64,000 nucleotides of DNA, taken from positions 4,340,001 through 4,404,000 of the forward strand of contig OY540815.1 of the NCBI GenBank assembly GCA_961205875.1, written 5' to 3'. Of this stretch, positions 1 to 10,179 are shown in pieces. The notes beneath the pieces were generated by a model that was not told the origin of the DNA, searched no databases, and worked only from the letters and a program-made list of their open reading frames with translations. Made by a program: the position numbers and the translations under genes. Numbering within the stretch: the stretch's first letter is position 1; the number at the start of each line of letters is the position of its first letter. The stretch is from Sialis fuliginosa (taxonomy: Eukaryota > Arthropoda > Insecta > Megaloptera > Sialidae).

Positions 1-304
1 GTAACGTACCGCTTCATCTTTATTGGCCGGTAGTGATCCACACGAATGATTTCAAATCTAAAATTAATTGATTGTGAATTACCTGTACATACCAGTGGAA
101 CTAATTTAATAATCAAAACATACACACGTAAATAAACTGTAGTATATGTATGTACCAGTGAACCTTAAACTGTTTAGAAATAATATTCGATGTTTAGCTT
201 TTTAGAACAATACTCGGTTAGGATAAATTGTACCTAAACTTATCTAGAAACTTGTGTGTTACATATTATTATTGCTAAACAACAATAAAGTGTTATTATT
301 ATTA
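1..304. other. AT-rich sequence, no gene seen
   Basis: No open frame, RNA gene or repeat boundary that I can support. It ends at the start of a dispersed repeat copy. Confidence 0.5.
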
Positions 305-680
305 TTGCTTCCTCGCAATATCGAAGAAACGAGAAGCTTTGTGATCGTTTCAGATTGAGACAAAAAAAATGTTCTCCGATTTCAAAATTTTAAATTGATC
401 TATCCGTTCGTGAAACGGAAAAGTGTTTGTCTTGACGTGATCAAGACAAACACTTTTCGTTCCGTGTCTGTCTGTTTGTCCATGTGTCTGTCCCTTGAAT
501 CCTTGTCACACACATAACTCATGAACAACTGAACCGATATTGTTGAAACTTGAACGGATGGTTGGGTCTGGTTTGAGGACGGTCCTGTTTCAAAATCATC
601 AAAATTGTGTATAAGGGGGAGGGGTGACACCCCAAAATATTATTTTTTTCAAGATATCTCAAGAACGTATGTTTTATTTT
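305..680 (+). repeat. Dispersed repeat A, copy 1
   Basis: The copy starts TTGCTTCCTCGCAATATCGA and continues through a CTGTCTGT-rich stretch, an ACTGAACCGATATTGTTGAA block and an AAGATATCTCAAGAACG block. The same ordered blocks recur at about ten places in the window on both strands. Short open frames inside it, such as the minus-strand frame at 400-630, recur in other copies. They are decayed repeat sequence with a (CAGA)n core, not genes. The longest copies (20338-21105, 41206-41712, 49930-51048) show the unit exceeds 700 bp and has GAGGAAGCA near its far end, so it may be a terminal-inverted-repeat element with TGCTTCCTCG tips. Superfamily unknown. Confidence 0.8.
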
Positions 681-1529
681 GAATACTATCAAAGAATTTG
701 AAACATTGCAATATAAAGGATATATTACAATATTTCAAAAAATAAATAAGCAAACTTAATAAAGTCTTGAATGGGACATATGAAATTAAAATTTTTATTT
801 CATTTTACTGCTTTATTAAAATACAATAACGTGCTGAGTTTGTGATAAAATCATTTTTCATCTGTTTCAATTTATTAGATTTATTTTCTTTCATAAATCT
901 TTTTAATTATTTTTTAGATGATACTTCGTTACAGGCAAATAAAGATTTCTTTATTAAAAAAAACTTCATATCTGAATTTTTCATCATATTGTTCTCATAT
1001 TTCTTTAATTATCAAACTTTTAAAAGATTAAATAGGTACAGCGTATCCAAATACAAAAAAGAAACAAAATGAAAAATTTATATTTAAGTTCAACTAATTT
1101 TAATATACGATGTAAAGACGCAAAAAACTTTATCATTTTAGTTAAAAATTACATCAATTTATATGAAGAATACATAAGTATACAATATACACACATATTT
1201 CTTGTATAAACACAAAACTAAATTCTTGGTCGTGCATCAAAATAAATGATATAATAGTTTACATTGTTGAAAGTTTCATTCCAAGCACATTGTTGCCAAG
1301 TCTAGATGAAACTTTAACAAATTACAACGCATATGTAAATTTATTTTGTTCTAGTAACAGACCAGTAAATATTGCAATTTCCGCTTTCATTGTTGACGTC
1401 TGCATTTAAAACATGGACGTCTGTGAGGAAAAATTAATGAGGTACAAATCATAAATTACATTTGTCTGTTTGTTTAGCTTTTTTGGTTTTTGAATGCAAA
1501 ACACCAGGCAATAAAAAAATACTTTTGTT
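681..1529. other. AT-rich sequence, no gene seen
   Basis: Only low-complexity AT-rich sequence. The frame at 842-1072 is composed of F, L, I, K and N codons as expected by chance from base composition, and has no recognisable domain. Confidence 0.5.
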
Positions 1530-2330
1530 TTATGGCCGAGACCTGAATAGAAGATCCCGAATGTTTTTGGCGTGCTGAAATCTAATCCGATCACCAGTAC
1601 CGGCTTTAGGGGGGTGGGGGGGAACCAAGGCGACTGCCCGGGGTGCCAGGCCAGATGGGGCGGCGCACAATGGAGCATAAGTCACTCTTTTGGTTCAAAT
1701 CAGTGTACAGGTTGTAATTTTTGAGTAAACTTTTTTTTTATCTTGAAATTTTTTGTCGATCTGTTAAACTCGATTAAGCAAAAAAATATAGCTAAATATA
1801 AACAATGTTAATTTGTAAAAAAAAATCCAAGATAAATCGATTATTTGATAGCTGATAACTAACAAATCCTTATTCAGCAACCCAGAAAACCTTTAATAAG
1901 GTATTAGCTGAGATACTAACTAATCAACTTATTTGTTCATTTATCAATTTTAATTTGTTCATAATAGGGAAAGGAGGTCTCGACGGTCTTAGGTCATTTG
2001 ATAGTCTTAAAGTTAATGATGTAAGCTATGTTTAAAAAAAGTTGAAGTCTGTAGGATCGCGCCAAACTGAGATAAGAATTATTCAACTTATTTGTTAATT
2101 CATCAATTTTAATTGACATTTTCGGTGATGTTTTAACATTTTATTAGGGGAAGAAAGGGCGGAAAAATAAATCTCGCTCAGGGCGCCAGTTAAGGCCGGC
2201 TCTGCCGATCCCCAAATTTCTCAGTTAGCTTATTGTTAGGTTAAGATATTCTAACCTCAAAGTGTAAAAAATAATGATTTTGGGCGTATTTATGAATATA
2301 TTACCAATCGGACATTTTTTTATAAAGTTT
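1530..2330 (+). repeat. Dispersed repeat J, copy 1, split by a hAT insertion
   Basis: The blocks TTTTTGGCGTGCT (about 1564-1576) and a TAACCT...AAAGTG.AAAAATAA.GATTTT block (about 2250-2285) match, in the same order, the copy at about 29992-30170. In that copy they are nearly contiguous, whereas here 610 bp intervene (1595-2204). The second copy therefore acts as an empty site that supports the insertion boundaries. Confidence 0.7.
1595..2204. mobile_element. hAT-like non-autonomous element, 610 bp
   Basis: Left end CAGTACCGGCTTTAGG, right end reads inward CAGAGCCGGCCTTAAC. Flanks are CCGATCAC (1587-1594) and CCGATCCC (2205-2212), an 8-bp TSD with one mismatch. An 8-bp TSD with CAGxxCCGG tips is characteristic of the hAT superfamily. 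The left end carries a G-rich, GGGGTGCC-containing stretch. There is no transposase frame, so it is non-autonomous. It sits inside repeat J; the related copy near 30040 lacks it. Confidence 0.85.
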
Positions 2331-2855
2331 TCATTCACAATATTTCCTCTTTAAAATGATCTTTTACTTTTGATTGTACGAAGTTATGTTCGCTTTAACC
2401 CATTAACGCCCAAGAGTGCGTCAACGCAACATTATGAAAAATATTTTTTTTTAATAATATAAAATTTTTGTTTTCTTTTATTACTATATAGGTTTGGTAG
2501 AAGAAGAGACTTTCTTTTATTCTGCCAAAATAGAATAGTTATATAATTTTTGTTAGAATTATCATTCATATTTAAAAATACGTAAAAAAGAGAATTTTCG
2601 CACATGTTTACATTTACATTAAATTTAAATAACCTGTGATATTTATCAATATTTGTTTACTGTTACTGTATCGCTAATAGGTCTATCTTACGAATAGACA
2701 TATTCAAAAAATTAATTGTTTATGTTTAGTTGAAAATAAACAAACGAAATATCTAGTGTGCGTTGACGCACTCTTGGGCATTACAATGAACAAAGTGGCG
2801 ATACAGATATTATTGTAAAAACCTCAGCAGTTCAGTGTATCATCTGTGTCTTTAT

Positions 2856-3066
2856 GGATTTTGGCTTCTGGTTGTAAGCCGCGTCAATAAAGTCGTGTTA
2901 TCGACCAACGTTTCGTCACACATTGCAGTGGACATCTTCAGGGTTCTTCTAAAAGTTAAGGTTAGTAGTTAATGTCCACTGTAATGTGTGATCAAACACG
3001 ACCAAATTGACACGACTAAAACCAAGAAACTAAAATCTATATCCAGATTACCGCGGAAGCCTCAAA
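2856..3066 (+). mobile_element. Short hairpin retroposon, copy 1, 211 bp
   Basis: The insert runs from GGATTTTGGCTTCTGG to ACCGCGGAAGCCTCAAA and is flanked by TCTTTAT (2849-2855 and 3067-3073), a 7-bp TSD. It is imperfectly self-complementary: GTCACACATTGCAGTGGACA pairs with a later TGTCCACTGTAATGTGTGA. The second copy (3709-3933) is in the opposite orientation with a 13-bp TSD. TSDs of different length argue for target-primed reverse transcription rather than a cut-and-paste transposase. Its minus strand carries a hammerhead-core-like motif (2910-2941). Confidence 0.7.
2910..2941 (-). ncRNA. Hammerhead-core-like motif
   Basis: On the minus strand CTGAAGA is followed by about 20 nt able to form a short imperfect stem (GTCCAC with GTGTGAC) and then GAAAC. 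This is the order of conserved boxes in hammerhead ribozymes (CUGANGA, stem II, GAAA). I could not identify a convincing stem III and UH cleavage site, so activity is not claimed. Such motifs are known from Penelope-like retroelements and related retrozymes. Confidence 0.3.
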
Positions 3067-3708
3067 TCTTTATTGTGAAATTTTAAAAGAATATATACAA
3101 GATTAGTAATGTTAGTTAATTACGTAACAATGGTTATTAGTTATTCTCATAATAATACGAACTATGTCAATTTTAATTACTTTTATTTTTTTAACGAAAC
3201 TTATTTCTATATAGATGCCATATGAAATGAGATAAGCAAAAACTCGAGCAACTAATAGAAGAAATGAGTGATTATGAAATAGATGCAGTTTATGGTATAT
3301 TCCTCTCTAAGTAGATGAATTGACTAATGAAGAGGGAATTGACGATAATCATATTTTGGAGTCGATTTACTTTTACACGATAATAAGATTGCGAATTATA
3401 TAATAAAAATACGTGGGAAAAAGTGATGGTGGACACTATTTAGCAATATGATATAGATATTATAGCAGTAATTGCATGGAAAATTCAAAATATTGCAAAT
3501 AATACAAAAATTTCCCAACTTGATTTTCGTTCCTATGTTGCTAATGCCCTAATAAAGCACGAGGGAGTAGCAGATGAGACACAATCCACAAATCCTAATC
3601 TCGGCCGTCCTTCAAATATTTTTTATGAAAATATGTGCAATATGAAAATATAGGCCATATTATCAGAGTACCTACATGATACAAATGCACGAAAGAGATG
3701 TAAACATT

Positions 3709-3933
3709 CTACTAGTCTTGAGGCTTCCGCGGTGATCTTGATATGGATTTGACTTCTGGGTGTAAGCCGCGTCGATTTGTTCGTGTTATCGGCCAACGTT
3801 TTGTCACACATTGCAGTGTACATCTTCAGGGCTCTTCTAAAAGTAGAGAAGCACCCTGAAGATGTCCACTGCAATGTGTGACGAAACGTTAACATGATCA
3901 ATCGACGCGGCTTACACCCAGAAGCCAAGATCC
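3709..3933 (-). mobile_element. Short hairpin retroposon, copy 2, 225 bp
   Basis: AGATGTAAACATT is repeated at 3696-3708 and 3934-3946, a 13-bp TSD that exactly brackets the insert. On the minus strand the insert runs from GGATCTTGGCTTCTGG to ACCGCGGAAGCCTCAAG, matching copy 1. It folds on itself about a centre near 3838. It interrupts the transposase remnant at its Cys-rich domain, and the two halves of that domain rejoin if one TSD copy is ignored. Confidence 0.8.
3856..3887 (+). ncRNA. Hammerhead-core-like motif, second copy
   Basis: CTGAAGA (3856-3862), a short imperfect stem, then GAAAC (3883-3887). It is the same motif as 2910-2941, here on the plus strand of the inverted copy. The opposing arm of the hairpin has the corresponding boxes with GAAAC changed to AAAAC. 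Core pattern seen; cleavage not demonstrated. Confidence 0.3.
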
Positions 3934-4190
3934 AGATGTAAACATTGTAAAATCAAACAATTTTTATGTTACATTTTTAGATTCATTTATTTATATATTT
4001 TTACTGTATATAGTTATATTATACCCTTATGCCCAAGAATGCGTCAACGCAACATTAAAAATTGGGGAACTTGAGCCCCCCAATTTTTTTTTTTTTGTAA
4101 AATAAGCTTATTTTTTAAATAAATAAACATATTAACAAAACATTTCTTATAATTTTTGAAAACTTATCCCTTTGGGCATTAATGGGTTAA

Positions 4191-4588
4191 TACACTAGTT
4201 TGAATATTTTATTAAGGTATAGTCACCAAATACCGTTCCCTTTTTTAAATCCTATATATTTTCCATATTTTTAGAGATATATAAAAAATAAAAAGACAGT
4301 ATTATCAACGATTTATACTCGTACCTTTATTTGAAATTGTCATCAAACTTACCAATAAGTATGGTTTTACTTTGGAAGCTTAACTTAGACAAAAGCAAGT
4401 CATACTTATTTCTAAAATAATATTTGGCCTACAAACATCGTCCCCGGTTTAAAAGTCTATCTTATATTGAAAATCAGTCCTAAAGGCAGGCACATATAAA
4501 TGTAGGATCCGTATTTTCTACGTTGTTGATGATTTTACGATGGGCACTGATCTCAAGTCTACTTTAAAATAAAACAAAATTATTGAAA
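4191..4588. other. AT-rich sequence, no gene seen
   Basis: No supported feature between the piggyBac-like element and the next repeat A fragment. Confidence 0.5.
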
Positions 4589-4860
4589 AAAACATCTGCC
4601 AAGTAAATGCACAGTGCTTCCTCGAGCTAAATCCACCAAAGGTAGTAAATTATTGAACAATTTAAGTAAAAACTGATAAAATGTTCAGATATGGTAAATT
4701 GCCTAGCATTGGTTAACCATATAATTTTTATACAATTTTACTTAAAAATATTAATTCGAAATTTTTATTATTTTTTCGTATATTTTAAATTTTTTAGCAA
4801 TTTCAATCTAAAATTTATGCAAACGTCAAATGACATTTTATGTCCGGTCTCACAGCTCAA
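4589..4860 (-). repeat. Dispersed repeat A, far-end fragment
   Basis: Contains CATCTGCCAAGTAAATGCAC, GTGCTTCCTCG, GGCATTGGTTAACCAT and a tail with CAATTTCAATCTAAA and AAACGTCAAATGACATT. The same order occurs at 50385-50640 and, inverted, at 20850-21105. It represents only the far end of repeat A. Confidence 0.7.
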
Positions 4861-4952
4861 ACTTATTTCTGTTCCTTAGCTAATTGTAAGTGTTCCTTAG
4901 CCTTAAGTTGAATCTAAATTTTACGTTGATCTCACAACTCTGTAAATACATA

Positions 4953-5427
4953 AGGTATTGGCACCAGTCTTGGATATGATCCCAGTAATGGCTAATTTTT
5001 TAAATTATATGTACTGAATTAGAAATATTGGTAATATTTGATTATTACCATTCCTGAATATTAATCTATATACATACATTTAAATGTATTACAGCGCGAT
5101 TTGATGACAATCGGCCAATAAGTGTCAAAATGGTGGACATTTAAACTAATTATTAGTATAATTTATTTATTAATTATTATATTATCATAGCAACTGCTTT
5201 ACATTGTTTCAAATTTTACGATTCTTTCTTTTATATCTTGTGTATCATAGTACTTATCATTTTGTAATCATTAGCATATTTGTGGACTTTGGTAATTAAA
5301 TTGATTAAATAAAGAATTACTAGTTTAATTAGTAACATCAGTTCATGAGAATTACAAAAAATAAGCCCGTCAATTACAAAAACAGTAAACCTTGCCCTTA
5401 TAGCGGCTATAACTGGTACCAGTACCT
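4953..5427 (-). mobile_element. TA-flanked MITE, family B copy 1 (475 bp)
   Basis: TA (4951-4952) then AGGTATTGGCACCAGTCTTG. The right end reads inward AGGTACTGGTACCAGTTATA, followed by TA (5428-5429). Interior blocks such as AACATCAGTTCATGAGAATTAC are shared, in the opposite orientation, with copies at 9016-9581 and 46304-46710. No coding capacity. TA duplication and a simple TIR suggest a Tc1/mariner-type mobiliser, but no transposase supports this. Confidence 0.8.
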
Positions 5428-5496
5428 TATATTAAATATATAACATTTCAAAGTATTTTAATTTTTGTTATTTTTTAATATTACTTTTAAGAAATA

Positions 5497-5562
5497 CTAC
5501 TAATAGGCGAGCGGTTTGCTGCCAAAAAGACGCTTAGAAATGAGGGCCGGGTCAGCTAGTGA
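5497..5562 (-). repeat. SINE/RTE-type dispersed repeat start
   Basis: On the minus strand the segment starts ACTAGCTGACCCGGCCCTCA, which resembles a dispersed insect repeat beginning ACTAGCTGACCCGGC. The copy decays into AT-rich sequence within about 60 bp. Confidence 0.45.
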
Positions 5563-6325
5563 ATTATAAAATATGATAAGTATTACCGAAGTATTAGCTT
5601 TTTTGAAATCTGATAGTACATTTACAATAAAGTATCGTGCGAGATAAAGATATATATAATATCAAATATAAATTCAAGAGGTGCGAACACAATTCATATG
5701 TGTGTGTACATATGTAGGGCAGACAATGCAGCTACCGAATGCATAAATGACTGAATTTTCAGATGCATTCTGGGTACCGTATATAAACTAAATCATTTAC
5801 ATTTGTTAACACGTTTATTGGATCGTATGGTATACGTATAATATCAGAAAGTATATTACACATATTATTATTGTATAGATGTGTTATACCATTACATTGC
5901 GGCTTTACCGGATGCTGATTCAAACATTCATATATTTGATATTCTTATTGTTAGATTCAGAAAAATACATCAAATATTTCTCGAACCGACCACTTCCCCA
6001 ACACCATTCCTTCTCCTAACCACTAGTATTTGATGAAACCTTTCATTTTTACATTCCTATCGATCCATTTGGTCCATATAATACGTATATGATATATATA
6101 TGTATAACATCGGAAAGTATAATAGATAAAGCTGAAGATTTTCGAAATCTGTATGTGTATATTTTTAGACGCTGTAACTCAAAAACAGCAAAATGTAGAA
6201 GAGTGAAATTATTTAAAATTTAGATCTGACAAAAAGATCCGCCCAACAATATATTTAATCTGAATTAATTTCTCTGATTATCTTCTAGAACGGTAATTTG
6301 ATTAAAATTTGCCAAATAGAAGAAA
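5563..6325. other. AT-rich sequence, no gene seen
   Basis: No long frame or repeat boundary that I can support. Confidence 0.5.
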
Positions 6326-6600
6326 AAACATCATTCAAATAAATACACGCAGTACTTCCTCGTACTTAATTCATCAAAGTTATTTAATATTAAACAATTT
6401 AAATAAAAATCGATAAAGTTCCCTGGCATTGGTTAACTATTAATTTTACTAAAAAATATTAGTAAAATTTTTTTTAAGATTTGATTATTTTTTTGTGTAT
6501 TTTTAATTTTTTGACAATTTCAATCTAAATCTAAATTTTTACATTGATTTTTTGCGCTTTTTTTCGCAAACATCAATTACATATTTTGAGCTCATCGTGA
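6326..6600 (-). repeat. Dispersed repeat A, diverged far-end fragment
   Basis: ACTTCCTCGTACTTAATTCA, GGCATTGGTTAAC and ACAATTTCAATCTAAATC occur in the same order as at 4589-4860 but are more diverged. Confidence 0.6.
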
Positions 6601-7219
6601 AGTAAACTATTAACGCATTTTAAAAAATAGTTTTTTGTGTTGAAAAACTAACTAAACAGTATCAATTCTGTCACATTATATGAAAAAATTTTTTTTTCAT
6701 ATTTTTAAATTGAAAATTACAATATTGATGAAAAATATATATAATTTTTATACTAAAAGAGTAAGTCTGTTTCGCGTAAGCGTCAACAGTTGTAAGTGCA
6801 TTAATATTCTATTCACGGGGCGAGACACACGCATACAGTTAACCCTTTACCCCAGAATTTGCATATATTACATCATATCTTCCACATCATACGATAAAAC
6901 AGATTTAACATGTTTTCAAGTATCTCGAGGTATGTACGAGTATATTTAGGACAAGCATGCATCATACATGCTTGTATTACAGTCAGGGGTTACGTGATTC
7001 AGTACTATTAGGAATAAACCTTGTAATTATACGCACTTATATTAACAAAAATAAATACATAATTTCAACCGCCGATTTTTATATTACTAGCGCATTGGAT
7101 CCGGTATTATCCGGGTTAATATACATAAAATAATAGCGACTTAAAATCTTCAACATGCCCACCCAACATGCCCACAACACGCGAATTGTTTTTTTTTTTT
7201 TTCATTTAATTTACTAAAG
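6601..7219. other. AT-rich sequence, no gene seen
   Basis: The frame at 6680-6949 is AT-driven with no domain. TTAACCC occurs at about 6839 and, inverted, near 7114, but the flanking ends do not match beyond this. Confidence 0.4.
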
Positions 7220-7221
7220 TA

Positions 7222-8171
7222 GGGGCAAGTGCTGTACCTGTGGACATTTGTCGGATTTTAGAATAAAATTTTTTTTTTTGAAATATAATCAAAATATATT
7301 TACTTTATTTGTATTTCACATGAATGAACATTAATTAAGTCATTAAATCAACATGCGTATAAGGTACTTTTAACATTATAAATCATAAATTTTTTATTTA
7401 AAAAAAAAAGGCACTTTTGTCCATAGGTACAACTAGTCAATGTACCTATGGACAGCGATCATTGTACCTGAGGACGGTTTTGTACATGTGTACACAATAT
7501 CTATAACTATGTTTACTTCAACTATAAAAATATTTGTTAATTATTTATAAGTAATATTTTTGGTTTTTACCCTTACAAACGTTTTTGTATAATTCTTTGT
7601 CCGAATCAGATTCTTCGGCTATCACATAGCATCTTTGGCATATAAAAAAAGTTTCATCATCTGTAAGGGTTTCTGGGTTTATTTGTCCCATTTCTTCCCT
7701 TCTTTGCTGCGAAAAACTGACAAAAAATAATACAAAAAGTCATACAAATTATAAACACGTGAATGTGGACAGTCCACAGGTACAACTATTATCTATCCAT
7801 AGGTACAATTTTTGATAACATAACCAAATTTATTATAATTGTTGCAATTTAAAAGTAATTCGGTTTAAAATACTATGATAAATTACATTGTTAGTCTACT
7901 TTTAATTATAATCAAAACTGGGACCAGAATTATTAGTGATAAGTGTGATAAAATACAATAAAAGGTAATTAAATATTTACTTTTTGCGTGAAAATTTTTT
8001 AAAACAATCGTACCGTTTGAAATTTGATAAAACAGTAACGGCCGTTAGTCAGTATTACCAACGTTAAAAGAAGATTACGGGTGCATTCAGTTGCGATTTT
8101 TTTAACAATTAGTTTAGAATATTTTTAAAGTGTCCACAGGTAAAGCCGTCCACAGGTACAGCACTTGCCCC
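7222..8171 (-). mobile_element. TA-GGG element with iterated terminal motif, 950 bp
   Basis: TA (7220-7221) then GGGGCAAGTGCTGTACCTGT. The right end is the matching inverted sequence, followed by TA (8172-8173). The TIR is at least 24 bp and almost perfect. The inner part of the TIR, GTACCTGTGGACA, recurs inside in both orientations near 7419, 7442, 7466, 7765, 7796, 8131 and 8147. Repeated subterminal motifs of this kind often bind transposase. A short possible terminal exon lies at 7545-7716 on the minus strand. TA target and overall layout would fit a pogo-type Tc1/mariner element, but that is inference. Confidence 0.8.
7545..7716 (-). pseudogene. Possible last exon of a transposase remnant
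   Basis: On the minus strand a T-rich tract ending in CAG (at about 7717-7719) is followed by an open frame of about 56 codons to a TAA at 7545-7547. It contains EEMGQINPETLTDDETFFIC, a Cys-x2-Cys pair (ICQRC) and an acidic EESDSDKE run. The charged composition and lack of poly-K/N/I codons differ from chance frames nearby. It lies wholly inside the TIR element 7222-8171, so it is more likely a leftover transposase C-terminus than a host exon. Product not recognised. Confidence 0.35.
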
Positions 8172-8173
8172 TA

Positions 8174-8579
8174 TACACAAATTATACACCTAAACTTAAC
8201 TTATCCATTAGTGAAAATCTTAATAAAATCCGTTCGGTAGTAACTGAAAAAATCATGTAAAATTATGTTTTTTAACTTCCAGGAAACACCGGTCCCATTT
8301 TAAAATTTGGTAGGAAAATAAAAAAGTAAGAAATAGGTTAACAACAATCATAATCCATTTCGAATATTTTACCTTTCCTGGAAGTGAAATGTTTCATTAT
8401 ATTTATTTCAATTTTCAATCAATATATTTCATAATATTTAATTGTTAACATGTCATTGTGTCAAAAGTCATTCAATTGTTCGACAAAGTATTTGAAAGAG
8501 ACGCAATCATGTGACCTAAATTAAATAAAATGTTCAAACTGTAAATCATAGAATTCTTTATTCTATGACTTCTATGTTT
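8174..8579. other. AT-rich sequence, no gene seen
   Basis: Nothing supportable between the TA-GGG element and the next repeat A copy. Confidence 0.5.
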
Positions 8580-8929
8580 TTGCTTCCTCGCAATATAGAA
8601 GATACGAGTAGCTTTGCGATCGTTTCAGATTGAGACAAAAAAATATTCTCCGATTTCAAAATTTTAAATTGATCTTTCCGTTTCACGTCAAGACAAACAC
8701 TTTTCGTTCCGTGTATGTCTGTCTGTCCGTCCGTCCGTGTGTCTGTCCCCTGAATCCTTGTCACACGCATAACTCATGTACTACTGAACCGATATTATTG
8801 AAACTTGGTCGGATAGTTCGGTCTGGCTTGAGGACGGTCCCATTTTAAAATCACATCAAAATTGTGTGTAAAGTGAAGGGGTGACATCCAAAAATATTTA
8901 TTTTTTCAAGATATCTCAAGAACGACACA
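8580..8929 (+). repeat. Dispersed repeat A, copy 2
   Basis: Starts TTGCTTCCTCGCAATATAGA and shows the GTCTGTCTGTCCGTCC run, TGAATCCTTGTCACACGCAT, and AAGATATCTCAAGAACGACA at its end. The short frames on both strands here are repeat shadows. Confidence 0.85.
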
Positions 8930-9015
8930 AATGGCATTTATATGTAAAAGGAAATAGCGATTGAACAAAACAATTAATATTTATACAAATGGAGTTAAAT
9001 ATTCGAAAGGGAATA

Positions 9016-9581
9016 AGGTACTGGCACCAGTTTTGAACGCGTTAAGAGCTAATTATATTGTTTTATGGGATTGGTGGGGTACTTTTTTGTAATTCTCATG
9101 AATTCATGTTACTAATAAAACAATTAACTCTTTATTAAGTCCATTTAATTACCAAAATCCGCAAATATAGTTTGTTTTTGAAATTATAACCTTTTGTTTT
9201 GTATATGTTTTTTCTCTAGTAATGAACAACGTAAAACTAATAATGACACCCAGTGATGAACACTTGCTAATGTTTATAAAATGATAAGTACTACTACATA
9301 CATAAACATTATAAAATCAAGAGTAGTAACATTTAAAACAATATAAAACATTAAGATAAGAAAATAAACTTTTCTTGATAGTGTGCCGAACCGCGATAAT
9401 TATTTGTCCACTGTTTTTTATTATCAATTATCATTAAATCACGCTTGTAAGACAGTTAAATGTATATAGATTAATATCCAGTAATTGCAGTAACTAAATA
9501 TCAACAAATATTTTTAATTCAGTACATGTAATTTAAAAATGTTCAATACTGGGGTATTGTTCAAGACTGGTGCTAGTACCT
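9016..9581 (+). mobile_element. TA-flanked MITE, family B copy 2 (566 bp)
   Basis: TA (9014-9015) then AGGTACTGGCACCAGTTTTG. The right end reads inward AGGTACTAGCACCAGTCTTG before TA (9582-9583). Shares a long interior with the copy at 46304-46710. Copy 1 (4953-5427) is inverted relative to it. Confidence 0.85.
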
Positions 9582-9583
9582 TA

Positions 9584-10179
9584 TTTTATTAAAAATATTA
9601 TAACCTTTTTTATATATTTATATAAATTCGACATCCTGTATGTACTAATGAAAAATATGTTTATTTATTTTCCTACTAAAACAAATAATTATGTATCTTC
9701 TTAATTAAGAGTATAATACGATAAAACACCGAATGTACATTTTTTTATTCGTTTAATTTGTTTAATGACCTCTTTAACCATTTCAAAGAGTTCGTTAAAA
9801 AGCATAACACATGTCATAACAACACAGAACAAATATTTTTTACTGCCTACATCTTTCATAAAAAAATTCCTCCATACGCATATCCACATAATATTTAGAG
9901 GCCATGAAATGAAATTCTTCTAAATATGTCGCTGTAAACTACTTCTTCTAATACGTCACTCAGAAAAGACTAATTATGACTGATGTAAGTAAATATGTTA
10001 TTATTATTATTTTCTTTCTTTATTTACTACTTTCATTGTGTTTTTTTTGCTCTGATTTTTCGCCGGTGAAAGCGAATGTGTTTTCCTATATATTTTCTTT
10101 TATATTTGTCTATGTTTGTTTTTCCTGACAATCGTGTTTTCGTTCTTCTTTTGTTTCTTGATTCAATTAATAGATGTTA
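9584..10179. other. AT-rich sequence, no gene seen
   Basis: The frame at 9701-9889 has no recognisable domain. No repeat boundary seen. Confidence 0.5.

Larger units (their letters stand above)
3216..4010 (+). pseudogene. Internally deleted piggyBac-like transposase pseudogene
   Basis: Read across frames, the remnant shows an acidic N-terminal part (LEQLIEEMSDYEIDA near 3240-3285, DELTNEEGIDDN near 3315-3350). Directly after it comes the C-terminal core: GVDLLLHDNKIANYIIKIRG at about 3359-3418, then AWKIQNI and QLDFRSYV (about 3474-3535), a GRPS linker (about 3602-3613) and a cysteine-rich end NARKRCKHCK. GVDLxDxxIxxYxxxIRGKK and the RPS plus Cys-rich tail are typical of piggyBac transposases. 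The region with the catalytic aspartates between N- and C-terminal parts is missing. There are in-frame stops (for example 3441-3443), frame changes, and a hairpin insertion at 3709-3933 that splits the Cys-rich domain. It cannot encode an active enzyme. Confidence 0.8.
2399..4186 (+). mobile_element. piggyBac-like element flanked by TTAA, 1.79 kb
   Basis: TTAA at 2395-2398 is followed by CCCATTAACGCCCAAGAG. The right end reads TTGGGCATTAATGGG then TTAA (4187-4190). Inside each end lies a further copy of the GCCCAAGA.TGCGTCAACGCA motif: inverted at about 2760-2785 and direct at about 4030-4055. This matches the terminal plus internal inverted repeat layout known for piggyBac elements. The interior holds a broken transposase (3216-4010) and two inserted hairpin retroposons (2856-3066 and 3709-3933). 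TTAA target, end structure and transposase remnants agree, so the superfamily call is firm. Confidence 0.88.

Noticed and set aside
6838-7118. TTAACCC at both ends, possible piggyBac-type MITE
   Set aside because: Only CCC is shared after TTAA. The next bases do not match and there is no internal support.
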